Below are positions 16,906-24,046 of a DNA stretch of 64,000 nt, piece after piece; the stretch's first letter is position 1, and each line of letters starts with the position of its first letter. The translations under genes and the position numbers were made by a program. The notes under the pieces are model-generated. The model searched no databases. It was not told the DNA's origin and saw only the letters and a program-made list of their open reading frames with translations. Origin of the DNA: Corynebacterium oculi (lineage in GTDB: Bacteria > Actinomycetota > Actinomycetes > Mycobacteriales > Mycobacteriaceae); contig NZ_LKST01000003.1 of NCBI RefSeq assembly GCF_001412105.1, positions 410,107 through 474,106 on the forward strand, given 5' to 3'.

Positions 16906-18559
16906 GTACTCATCGGATTTCGTTGCACGCATGGAGACGATTTGGCAGGCAGCGCTGCGCCACCGCGAGGCACGCGATGCACACCGTCGCCAGAAGTCAT
17001 TTGTGCGCCTGTGGGACGGCGACTGGGTACTGCGCGGGCGGGTCTCCGGGGAAATCGAGGCGAGTTTCTCCTTCAAGCTCAACGACGTCGGCAGTGGTCT
17101 CATTGTGCTGCCCGCCACTCACCACCTGGCGGTGTGGGCGCTGGACGTATGGGGCCGCAAGACCGAGAATATCCACATCACCGCTGATTTTCGGGGTGCG
17201 CGCTGGGGCGGGCGAATGCAATCAGTCTCCCTGGTCAAAGGCTCCGATGGGACGCGCACCGTAGAGATCACGTTCCTGCATGACCTTAAAGAACTCGACC
17301 ACGTGTTGTGCTGGCCAAACCCGTTTTTGCCTGCGGGGGTGCAGTGGCCGAAGCACTTCGTGCTGGCAGGCCCCTCGCGCTACATGCTGAAACTGATCCT
17401 CTTCCTTAACCTTATCCGCCTGCACGGGAACTTCTGGCAACTACCCGATGATCCCCTTGACCCGCGCACCTGGTTTGAGGGTGTTACCCCCTGGAACTGG
17501 AGTATCGCCGTGGCACCAGGATCGCTGCTCATGGACGATTCCCAATGGTGCATCCTGTCCTCCCGGATGAATACCTGGCGGGAGGTCGCTGAGCCTATCT
17601 TGGAGGACGCTGGGCTTATGGTGGAGTGTCGCCGCTGGTTAGAGGGCGATGAGAAACCCACAGGGTGGATTGGGCCGCTGCGCAACGGCCAACTCATCGT
17701 GGACGTGGTGGATAAATCCGGCGTGTTCGAGACCACGGCGTTCGGCGGCACCATCTTCGGCGGTATGCTACGCACCTCTACCCGCCTGGCGGATAACCTC
17801 GTCGATGACTTCATCACGGTGGTGGCCTCCCCGCCGGAGCCTGCGGAATACTCTGTGTCCAAGTGGTTGGGCACGAAGCCCGCCCAGCCGTGGGTGGTCT
17901 ACCGCGATGGGCAGTACAGCCCGATTGACTCGGCAAAGTGGACGCATGAGCCCGCCACCGCCACCAGCATTGTGGCTGGCGGCAAGTCCATTTTCGGGGT
18001 CAATGAGTCCGTGAGCCTCTCGGTACAGCTGGTGGGCAACGTCCTTGGCGCGATCTTTTTCATGCCCACCTTGGGCACCATCGCGGACACCGCGCTCAAG
18101 CCCCTCTACGAGGACATCTTCCTAGCTTGGGGGGCGATTAAATCCCCGGTACGCACCGCTAAGGCGGGGTGGTCTCACTACCACGAGTCCCGCGCTGAGG
18201 GCGGCGAATCCGCCTGGTCCTTATCTGGAGTGGTCGCCATGCGCGAGGGATTCTGGCAGACCCGCTCACGCACCAAGCACGAGGTCAGCATTGGGGACGC
18301 GGGGCCCTACCTCCTGGGAGATCGGGGGCAGGGGCATTTCTGGCTCGGTGACCGTATCGGCATCCAGATGCAGGGAGTCCCCGGTGGGCGTGTCGTTGTC
18401 GAGCAGGTACAGGAAATCTCGATGGGCTGGGGGCGTGATGCCGCCCCCGCTTTCCAGCTCACCGTGGGTGACCCGCGTGTGGATCAGTCCCCGCTGGCGC
18501 GCGCCCTTGACCAATCCAAGCGGTTCTTCGGAATCCTGCACGATATAGGAGTGATGTAA
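16898..18559 (+). CDS. Phage minor tail protein (Gp37-like baseplate component)
   Basis: The protein has 553 residues. The N-terminal part (FVRLWDGDWVLRGRVSGEIEASF, LPATHHLAVWALD) and the long beta-rich body match the type of actinophage minor tail protein that follows the distal tail protein (ReqiPepy6 Gp37-like), a probable baseplate hub part. The ATG at 16898 has GGAGG upstream and overlaps the previous gene's end. The frame is intact, unlike its upstream neighbour. The assignment rests on gene order and remembered family resemblance. Confidence 0.6.
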   Translation: MGEYSSDFVARMETIWQAALRHREARDAHRRQKSFVRLWDGDWVLRGRVSGEIEASFSFKLNDVGSGLIVLPATHHLAVWALDVWGRKTENIHITADFRGARWGGRMQSVSLVKGSDGTRTVEITFLHDLKELDHVLCWPNPFLPAGVQWPKHFVLAGPSRYMLKLILFLNLIRLHGNFWQLPDDPLDPRTWFEGVTPWNWSIAVAPGSLLMDDSQWCILSSRMNTWREVAEPILEDAGLMVECRRWLEGDEKPTGWIGPLRNGQLIVDVVDKSGVFETTAFGGTIFGGMLRTSTRLADNLVDDFITVVASPPEPAEYSVSKWLGTKPAQPWVVYRDGQYSPIDSAKWTHEPATATSIVAGGKSIFGVNESVSLSVQLVGNVLGAIFFMPTLGTIADTALKPLYEDIFLAWGAIKSPVRTAKAGWSHYHESRAEGGESAWSLSGVVAMREGFWQTRSRTKHEVSIGDAGPYLLGDRGQGHFWLGDRIGIQMQGVPGGRVVVEQVQEISMGWGRDAAPAFQLTVGDPRVDQSPLARALDQSKRFFGILHDIGVM

Positions 18560-18561
18560 AA

Positions 18562-18912
18562 GTGCCTGCAATCTCCCAAGCCAAGGCCAACATGACCGAC
18601 CCCCGCGAGCACGCTGTCTGGGCACTCTCCCCGGTGCCGATTGATGAGCAGGGAACCCCGCTGGTGCTGCCGTTGATGGCGCTGCAGTTCATCTCCGAGC
18701 ACCTATGGTGCTGTGGCTTCCGTCACCACCCAGACCTCCAAGAAATCACCGCCAGCGAGGACGCCCACACCGCGTTTATGGCCGGGGGAGTGGCCTGGGT
18801 CCCCATCTCCGAGGCCACCACCCCCACCCCGGAGGTAGACCTCTCCGCGCTGTCTGAAGCGGAAGTTGCGGCCGTGGAGGCTGCACTAGAGCGACGAAAG
18901 AAAGGTATGTAA
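18562..18912 (+). CDS. Small phage tail-region protein, unknown
   Basis: This 116-residue protein starts at GTG 18562 with AGGAG about 9 bases upstream. It contains a conserved-looking core (EHAVWALSPVP, FISEHLWCCGFRHHPDLQEI) and a charged C-terminal helix (LSALSEAEVAAVEAALERRKK). Small genes like this occur between the minor tail and fibre genes of actinophages. I do not recognise a function. Its last base overlaps the next start (ATGA-type junction), so translation is probably coupled. Confidence 0.6.
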   Translation: MPAISQAKANMTDPREHAVWALSPVPIDEQGTPLVLPLMALQFISEHLWCCGFRHHPDLQEITASEDAHTAFMAGGVAWVPISEATTPTPEVDLSALSEAEVAAVEAALERRKKGM

Positions 18913-19693
18913 TGACCGCACCACAGCAGGGTATCCCCGAGGGAGGCTACGGGGCGTCCGGCCTCGCAGCACTCCAGGGGATGAATGAGGAGGCTATTAA
19001 GCGCCGCCTGCGCGCCCCCGCAGATAACCTCTTTAACCAGGTCAAAGGCAAATTCGTAACTAAGTTCGTAGACGGTATTGCCGATGTCCTCTCCGGGGTG
19101 CGCTCGATCTTCGGGTTCGAGCGCCTAGAGCGCGTCGGCCAAGAGTTCCGTGATGGGCAAGCGGAGTTAAATCAGCGCACTGATTTACTTTCTCCGCTGC
19201 TGGACTACGGAAGTGCGTATATGGGGCGACTCACTGGTTTTGATCAAACAGGGGTCATGCCTTTTCGTACTCAGATTGGGCCGATGCGGGGCTGCCACTT
19301 GGAGGCCGATGGTATACGCCTTGAGGATAAAGGCCTGTGGGATATCCGCGCGCAGTTAACCGCTGAAGCGGCAATTATTGTCACCGGAAAAATGGAGTGG
19401 CGGGTGGTTGTCAAAGACCAGCAGGGCCGGGTGTACTCCTCCCAGCGTGCCACGGTGACCTCTAATAACCGCTTGACGCAAACGCTGGTGTCGTCAGTAG
19501 TCGTCCCCGCATCCGGCTATTTGGTTCAAGTAGAGCTGATGAGCTTAGGAATTGGCCGCACTGTCTTTGGGGGCCGGAATGGAACAGGCTTGTTGTCCAG
19601 CATATTAGCCGTGAAGTTTCCGGTTCTACAGGTGCGGAATCCTCACAGATACCACCAGACCCGGTGCAAGGGCCACCGCGTCCACCAGAGTGA
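18912..19693 (+). pseudogene. Phage tail/upper-fibre protein, frameshifted at its end
   Basis: Starting at ATG 18912 (MTAPQQGIPEGGYGASGL), the protein has an N-terminal helical part (FNQVKGKFVTKFVDGIADVL) and then a beta-rich domain (DIRAQLTAEAAIIVTGK). Near 19617 the frame should shift: the alternative frame reads SGSTGAESSQIPPDPVQ to TGA 19691-19693, a natural Pro-rich end. A ribosome-binding site and the next start follow at once. With one base missing, the ORF instead stays open and fuses in frame to the downstream fibre gene. The intended product is about 260 residues. Confidence 0.6.
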
Positions 19694-19709
19694 TCAACAA
19701 GGAGTTGTG

Positions 19710-21191
19710 ATGGTAGCAACAGTAAAGATTAATGCGCGTGACGTGTTCCAGCGTGCACCGCAGTACGGGGATAAGGTCATCTTTCGTGCCCCGAGGCTGC
19801 GTCCGGGTACCGCAGATCAGATCATCACGCCCAGAGCGGTGACAGTCACCCTGGAAGATGGTAGGGCTAGTGTCAGTCTTGAGCCTGGCCCATGCCAGGT
19901 GATTTTCCGGGTCGGTACGTCGGTAGATTCGCGGCCTTTTGATGTGCTGATCCCGACTTCGGGGAGCGTGACGCTGCGGGATTTGATTGAGCGAAATTAC
20001 CGCTGGGAGCCGGAGATCGTCTCCGAGGTGCAGAAAGCCCAAGCCAAGGCCGAGGCCGCCGCCCACCGCGCGGAGGCCTCCCGTAATAAGGCCCGCACCG
20101 CCGCCAACCAGGCCAAGGCTGCCAGCGATGGGATCGCTACCCTCCGCGATCAGGCTGCTGCGTCGGCTACTCAGGCTGGGCAGTCCGCTACTGAGGCTGA
20201 CGCAGCGGCGAAGCGGGCAGAGCAATCCGCCACTACGGCGAAGGCGTCCGAGACTCGCGCCGAGCAGTCCGCTAATCACGCTGCCCAGGGACAGTATGCC
20301 GCCGAGAAAGCCGCCCGCGACGCCGCCACCTCTGCCACCCAAGCCGGGGAGGCTGTCACTCAGGCAGCAGGGGAGACCACCCGCGCCACCACAGCAGCGG
20401 ATCGATCGGAAGAAGCCGCCCGCCGGGCGGTAGAGGGTGCGGGTCGTATCGGCACTGCCGAAGCAGTGGTTGCTGCGAAGCGGGCTGCGGAGGCGGCGGC
20501 TGCCCGCTCGGGCACCCAGGCGGATCGCTCGAAGGCGGAGGCGGACCGGGCGGTGCAGGCGGCCTCTACGGCTACGTCGGGGATTAGCCCGCAGGTGCGT
20601 AGTGAGATTGATGCTAAGGCCACCAAGGCGGAGGTGGCCGAGGGGCTAGCGGGTAAGGCCGATACTGCACATCGGCATCGCAGTAGCGAGATCATCGACT
20701 CGACCTACAATATTGGGTTGAGGCAAGACCGCAACCTGCTAGTGAAGATGGACAGCGCGGGGAAGATCTCTGTGTATGGCTCACCAGGCATGAAGGCCCG
20801 CGATGGTGCTATACAAATCGCTGCGACACAAGGGGCGCGAACCCCAGATAACTCGGTGGTCAATAAGCGCTATGTGGACGGTGAGGTCGCTAAGAAGGCC
20901 GATGTCACGCATACACACGTGCTTGCTGAGATTGAGGGGCTAGTGGCTGCGCTCAAGGACGCGAAGTTGGCGGCGCAGGCGGCCCGTGATGTGGTGGCGA
21001 GCTGGGACCAGCCGATCCGTTCGGTGGTGAACCTGGCCGTGGAGTTTCACCCGCGCGCGCTGATGGCGGTGCAGGACCTCAATACCTGGTCGATGTTGCA
21101 GGTGGTTAAGGCCATTGCCGCGAAGGTGGGCCTGGATGCGGATCAGATTATCGCCGAGGCCATCGCCGCAGACCGAGCGCAGAAGAAGTAG
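19710..21191 (+). CDS. Phage tail fibre-like protein with long Ala-rich coiled coil
   Basis: ATG 19710 follows AAGGAG by 5 bases. The N-terminal domain (VATVKINARDVFQRAPQYGDKV) is a short beta domain found at the head of actinophage fibres. From about residue 110 to 310 the chain is an Ala-rich heptad region (AQAKAEAAAHRAEASRNKA and so on), expected to form a trimeric coiled coil. Towards the end ATQGARTPDNSVVNKRYVDGEVAKKADV resembles phage tail-fibre repeats. The C-terminal 80 residues may be the tip. It probably binds the host surface. The same frame is open upstream only because of the frameshift in the preceding gene. Confidence 0.65.
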   Translation: MVATVKINARDVFQRAPQYGDKVIFRAPRLRPGTADQIITPRAVTVTLEDGRASVSLEPGPCQVIFRVGTSVDSRPFDVLIPTSGSVTLRDLIERNYRWEPEIVSEVQKAQAKAEAAAHRAEASRNKARTAANQAKAASDGIATLRDQAAASATQAGQSATEADAAAKRAEQSATTAKASETRAEQSANHAAQGQYAAEKAARDAATSATQAGEAVTQAAGETTRATTAADRSEEAARRAVEGAGRIGTAEAVVAAKRAAEAAAARSGTQADRSKAEADRAVQAASTATSGISPQVRSEIDAKATKAEVAEGLAGKADTAHRHRSSEIIDSTYNIGLRQDRNLLVKMDSAGKISVYGSPGMKARDGAIQIAATQGARTPDNSVVNKRYVDGEVAKKADVTHTHVLAEIEGLVAALKDAKLAAQAARDVVASWDQPIRSVVNLAVEFHPRALMAVQDLNTWSMLQVVKAIAAKVGLDADQIIAEAIAADRAQKK

Positions 21192-21210
21192 CAAGGATAA
21201 GGAGAAGAGG

Positions 21211-21540
21211 ATGAGTGCGACGATTTCGCAGGCCGTGGCGGCCGCGCTGGAGACCCAGCCGTGGTTTACCCGCCGTAAAGACACCATCGCTGCGGTGGCG
21301 GGTACGATCCTCCAGATGGTCAATCTCGTGGCCGCCCAGGCGACGGAGTGGCCACCAACGGCGGCCGTGGCCCTGGCCGTGGTGGTGGGTGTGCTGCAGG
21401 TGGTGGTGCATGCGGCGACGCCGGGGGCAATTACTCCGTCGATGGCTACGCGCTTGGAGGATGCGGCCTCTACCCCGGCTGTGGATGTGGTCAGCCATGA
21501 GCGTGAGGGCTTGGCGGTGTCTCCGATGGGGGAGCACTGA
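21211..21540 (+). CDS. Holin-like membrane protein
   Basis: This 109-residue protein has two hydrophobic segments (TIAAVAGTILQMVNLVAAQ and AAVALAVVVGVLQVVVHAA) separated by a short turn and a polar C-terminus. That is the class of small membrane proteins found in the lysis position of corynephages and mycophages. ATG 21211 has GGAGAAGAGG upstream. No separate endolysin gene is visible beside it; the only peptidoglycan-hydrolase-like domain is in the tape-measure gene. Holin is therefore inferred from size, topology and place. Confidence 0.55.
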   Translation: MSATISQAVAAALETQPWFTRRKDTIAAVAGTILQMVNLVAAQATEWPPTAAVALAVVVGVLQVVVHAATPGAITPSMATRLEDAASTPAVDVVSHEREGLAVSPMGEH

Positions 21541-21588
21541 CGATGATTGTGCGTGAGGAGGTTTCCCGGTGGGGGTGGTTGCGCTCGG

Positions 21589-21984
21589 ATGGGGCCCGGG
21601 GTACTAGTGCTGGCGGTCACGGTGTTGATTCGCGGGGTGTGTTACGTGCCGTCGATGATTCCTGAGGGGCATCGTATCCCCGCACTGGAGAGGTTTTTGC
21701 CGCTGTGGTCATGGTCGGGGCTGTGGTTGATCGCGGGGGCACTGGCGGTGGTGTGCGTGGTGTGTGGGGCTAGGCGGTGGTTGCCGGTGGCTACGGGGGT
21801 GTTGGTGGCGCTGCATACCTTGTGGGGTGCGATCTACATCGCGGCGTGGGCGTCGGGGGACTCCGAGCGTGGCTATGTCACGGCGTTGAGTTATATCGCG
21901 GTGGCGTTGTTGGCGACGTGGGCTTTTGGGCGCGGTGACCTGTCCCCGGTGGTAGACAGGGAGGTGGGGGCTGATGATCGCTGA
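21589..21984 (+). CDS. Small four-helix phage membrane protein, unknown
   Basis: About 131 residues with four hydrophobic stretches (VLVLAVTVLIRGVCYVPS, LWLIAGALAVVCVVCG, VATGVLVALHTLWGAIYIAA, ALSYIAVALLATWAFG). The start is unsure: ATG 21589 is chosen, but GTG 21553 and TTG 21547 are in frame and closer to the preceding gene. It overlaps the next gene by 11 bases. It lies in the lysis module, but no function can be read from it. Confidence 0.55.
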   Translation: MGPGVLVLAVTVLIRGVCYVPSMIPEGHRIPALERFLPLWSWSGLWLIAGALAVVCVVCGARRWLPVATGVLVALHTLWGAIYIAAWASGDSERGYVTALSYIAVALLATWAFGRGDLSPVVDREVGADDR

Positions 21985-22342
21985 GGGCGTTATTATCGCC
22001 GTAGTCTCGGCAGCGTCGGGGCTGGTGGTGGCGTTTTGGCAGCGCCGCTCCGCCCGGGAGGAGACCGTGGCTAGCCAGTACCAGGCCATGGTCAAAGACC
22101 TGGATAAACTCAAGCACGACTACCGGGAAGAAAACCGCGAGTTACGTGAGCGCTTACGGGAGTTAGAGACCGAGCAGGATCGCCTCAAGCGGCACCTGGC
22201 TCGTATGGAGGAAGCCTACCAGCTGGCCGATGAGAAGGTGCAGGAGGCGGTGGATTACATCGTCGGCTTGCGAGCCTTAATTCCTGTCGGTGCGCGCCCG
22301 CCGGTACCGGAGGTGCTGCGAGCGCTCATCTCTGAGCAATGA
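21974..22342 (+). CDS. Membrane-anchored coiled-coil phage protein
   Basis: The 122-residue protein has an N-terminal hydrophobic anchor (IAEGVIIAVVSAASGLVVAF) and then a long charged coiled coil (DLDKLKHDYREENRELRERL, RLKRHLARMEEAYQLAD). ATG 21974 follows GGGAGG. Such proteins are common in lysis modules of actinophages, sometimes as spanin-like or holin partner proteins. That reading is only by analogy. It is the last plus-strand gene of the prophage, and a terminator follows. Confidence 0.6.
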   Translation: MIAEGVIIAVVSAASGLVVAFWQRRSAREETVASQYQAMVKDLDKLKHDYREENRELRERLRELETEQDRLKRHLARMEEAYQLADEKVQEAVDYIVGLRALIPVGARPPVPEVLRALISEQ

Positions 22343-22344
22343 AG

Positions 22345-22374
22345 ATGGCCCTCATCCTAGCGGGTGGGGGCCAT
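22345..22374. terminator. Bidirectional hairpin terminator at the end of the tail/lysis operon
   Basis: A stem of 13 pairs (ATGGCCCTCATCC with GGGTGGGGGCCAT, with some G-T pairs) and a 4-base loop lies between the convergent genes ending at 22342 and 22391. No strong T run follows in either direction. Confidence 0.65.
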
Positions 22375-22390
22375 ACTCTTCTGTCTCGAC

Positions 22391-22699
22391 TTAGAGAGCC
22401 GAAAGTAGCGGCATGGCGGGGATTCCTACACCACTGAAGAACAAGGCGATTTGGGTTATCGACTTAACTACGTCGAAAGAAACCTTGGATTGCTCAGTGG
22501 AGAGTTCTTCTTTCCGCTTGACTAGCTCTTCTTTTTGCTCTGGAGTGACATCCAGTTCGTTGTATTCTCTGGTGTCGACTGGGAGGGTGGAGCCCTCGTT
22601 GGGTGTGCTGGAACCTTCTGCCGAGTAGGCAGGGGTGATCATGCTGGAGGTGATGATTACTGCTGCGGTGGCAGCGGTAAGGAAGCGTTTTGCATGCAT
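22391..22699 (-). CDS. Small secreted protein A of a tandem pair at the prophage edge
   Basis: The 102-residue protein has a signal peptide (MHAKRFLTAATAAVIITS, with cleavage likely after PAYSA), a charged middle (LDVTPEQKEELVKRKEEL) and a hydrophobic C-terminus (TQIALFFSGVGIPAMPLL). It is a paralogue of the protein at 22725-23039: both share EELSTEQ/QELSTEQ and LFFSGVGIP/LFFTGVGIP. It is transcribed against the phage late genes, next to the tRNA attachment region, as for lysogeny-expressed morons. No function is recognised. The exported, amphipathic form suggests an action at the envelope, perhaps superinfection exclusion. Confidence 0.65.
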   Translation of the reverse strand: MHAKRFLTAATAAVIITSSMITPAYSAEGSSTPNEGSTLPVDTREYNELDVTPEQKEELVKRKEELSTEQSKVSFDVVKSITQIALFFSGVGIPAMPLLSAL

Positions 22700-22724
22700 A
22701 TTAGTTCCTGTTCAGTGTTTGTTT

Positions 22725-23039
22725 TTAGAGCGTGAGAGTTAGGGGGATGCCAACACCGGTGAAGAAGAGGACGGCCTTCAGGATGGTCTTGATGGAATCG
22801 ATGGAGAGCTTGGCTTGCTCAGTGGAGAGTTCTTGCTTTCGAAGGTCGAATTGTGCCTGTTCGAAATCGGAAGGGGTCTGTGCGGTCGGAGTTTCAGTGT
22901 TTTCGGCGTAGACAGGTTGCTGGTCGGTGGCCGGACGGTCGTGGCCGACGATGGTGTCCTCAGCGTGGGCGGGAGCGATCATCGTAGAGGTGAGTGCTAC
23001 TGCTGTGCTTGCGGTAGCGATGAAACGCTTCATGCGCAT
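22725..23039 (-). CDS. Small secreted protein B of a tandem pair at the prophage edge
   Basis: The 104-residue protein starts at ATG 23039 behind AGGAG. An upstream in-frame extension lacks such a site. It has a signal peptide (MRMKRFIATASTAVALTS, with cleavage near APAHA), a polar middle (DRPATDQQPVYAENTETPTA) and the motif QELSTEQAKLSIDSIKT followed by a hydrophobic tail (LKAVLFFTGVGIPLTLTL). It is paralogous to its neighbour at 22391-22699, 25 bases away and in the same direction, so the pair is likely one operon made by tandem duplication. No known family is recognised. Confidence 0.65.
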   Translation of the reverse strand: MRMKRFIATASTAVALTSTMIAPAHAEDTIVGHDRPATDQQPVYAENTETPTAQTPSDFEQAQFDLRKQELSTEQAKLSIDSIKTILKAVLFFTGVGIPLTLTL

Positions 23040-23183
23040 GGAGATCTCCTGGGAGTGATATGGCGGATAGGTGATAGGGCAATAGTAGAAGCTTGGAACA
23101 CATCGGTCAAGGGGAGGGCGGGTATAAGGTTTTTGCTGCATAGTGCGTGGTCAGCCCTGCATGAGTGACGAAATAATCTGACT

Positions 23184-23317
23184 ACAATTTGACGACATGC
23201 GCGACAGCTTTTCGCCGTATTCGTCACACGGCCCAGAAACAATAAAACCCCAGTCCGCGGGGCATTTTCCCTGCTAGAAACTGGGGTTACGAAAATTGCC
23301 CTCGACAGGAGTCGAAA
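23184..23317. repeat. Left copy of a duplicated tRNA-flank/att-like sequence
   Basis: This stretch (CGACATGCGCGACAG, TTTTCGCCGTATTCGTCAC, a CCCCAG/CTGGGG hairpin, GGGGTTACGAAAA) matches 23747-23902 with scattered changes and a 20-bp gap. It ends in a degenerate copy of the tRNA 3' end (TGCCCTCGACAGGAGTCGAAAC). Such a partial tRNA copy is what site-specific integration leaves behind. Together with 23040-23183, which holds nothing recognised except the upstream region of the secreted pair, it fills the gap to the CRISPR relic. Confidence 0.55.
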
Positions 23318-23345
23318 CTATCGACAAAAGCCAAATCTTCGTCGC

Positions 23346-23483
23346 GGGGGTATCCCGCGTGTGCGGGGAATGGGTCTGCTCAGTAGCGTTACTTCGGCTC
23401 ACCCCTGCTAACGCAGGGCACTATCCTGGTGAATCAGCCGGGGAGCCGAACAGTGGGCTCAGCCCTGTTGGTGCGGGGAATTA
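23346..23483. CRISPR. Degenerate type I-E-like CRISPR relic (three repeats)
   Basis: Three 28-bp blocks at 23346-23373, 23396-23423 and 23456-23483 resemble the type I-E repeat of corynebacteria (GGCTCA, C-rich arm, GC, GCGGGGA). The second and third begin with GGCTCA and start exactly 60 bases apart, that is 28 plus a 32-base spacer. The first is shifted by about 10 bases, as after a small deletion. Each keeps the hairpin form (CCCTGTTGGTGCGGGG and the like). No cas gene is in the window. The repeats are too diverged to be an active array. Confidence 0.45.
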
Positions 23484-23498
23484 CGGGAGGGTATCTCC

Positions 23499-23693
23499 CT
23501 AGTGGTGAGTATAGCCAGAATCCACGACCTCGACGATTACGTCACCGACCTCACACCCCACGACTAGGGCGGCAAGCACGGCGAGGCCGTCACTATCGAG
23601 CGCGCGGGGTAGGCGGGCAATCAGCGCGGCGGTCAGATCAGCGGGCGTGCCCACGGCCTGCCAGCGGCCATCATCAGCGTCAATCAAGATCAT
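23499..23693 (-). CDS. Short hypothetical protein between the att-like repeats
   Basis: A 64-residue frame from ATG 23693 (MILIDADDGRWQAVGT, then LAVLAALVVGCEVGDVIVEV) has protein-like composition and lies between the two repeat copies. There is no good ribosome-binding site. It may be a remnant of a phage or island gene. I recognise no family and would not be surprised if it is not expressed. Confidence 0.3.
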   Translation of the reverse strand: MILIDADDGRWQAVGTPADLTAALIARLPRALDSDGLAVLAALVVGCEVGDVIVEVVDSGYTHH

Positions 23694-23746
23694 GCCTATT
23701 TGGACTAGGCGGGCTGGCCTGGCTGTTCCCGGGGTGCAATTCCACG

Positions 23747-23902
23747 ACAATTCCACGACATGCGCGACAGTTTTTCGCCGTATTTGACCGTGTTTCGCCG
23801 TATTCGTCACGAAGGGTAGATATGAAGAAACCCCAGGCTGCGGGGTGTTTTCCCTGCTAGAACCTGGGGTTACGAAAAGTGCCCCCGGTGAGACTCGAAC
23901 TC
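23747..23902. repeat. Right copy of the tRNA-flank/att-like sequence
   Basis: This is the second copy of the 23184-23317 sequence. It runs into the true 3' end of the tRNA gene at 23880. It contains an extra TTGACCGTGTTTCGCCGTAT block made by a local repeat of TTTCGCCGTAT and, just upstream, a doubled AATTCCACGACA. The hairpin CCCCAGGCTGCGGGG..CCTGGGGTT may serve as terminator for the tRNA. Confidence 0.55.
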
Positions 23903-23953
23903 ACACTGAACGGGTTTTGAATCCGTTGCCTCTGCCAATTGGGCTACGGGGGC
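23880..23953 (-). tRNA. tRNA with anticodon CAA (tRNA-Leu)
   Basis: The minus strand folds as a cloverleaf. The acceptor is GCCCCCG with CGGGGGC and discriminator A. The D arm is GCCC..AGGC, the anticodon loop TTCAAAA with anticodon CAA, and the T arm GTGAG-TTCGAGT-CTCAC. The length is 74 with discriminator, and CCA is not encoded. The variable loop has only about 5 bases, unlike the long arm of most leucine tRNAs. Position 31-39 is an A-C mismatch. CAA reads UUG, hence Leu. Its 3' end abuts the duplicated att-like sequence, marking it as the likely integration site of the island. Confidence 0.85.
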
Positions 23954-24046
23954 GCTTGCCCGAATTATCTTAGACCACCGCGCCCGCGCGAAGGAAATCG
24001 CATGCCGCCCCACCCGTCCCACATCCGCGCCTCTACACTCGTGGGC

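Noticed and set aside
6212..22342. Tailocin-like particle (tail module without head genes)
   Set aside because: The tape-measure gene has no N-terminus and three frameshifts, and another tail gene is broken, so assembly of a working tail is very unlikely.
6131..23039. Integrase gene for the prophage
   Set aside because: No tyrosine or serine recombinase motif was found in any frame; the left end was probably lost at the IS256 boundary.
23429..23860. Plus-strand frame of 143 codons through the att-like region
   Set aside because: It runs through the CRISPR-like repeats and the duplicated flank, has Arg-rich shadow composition and no start signal.
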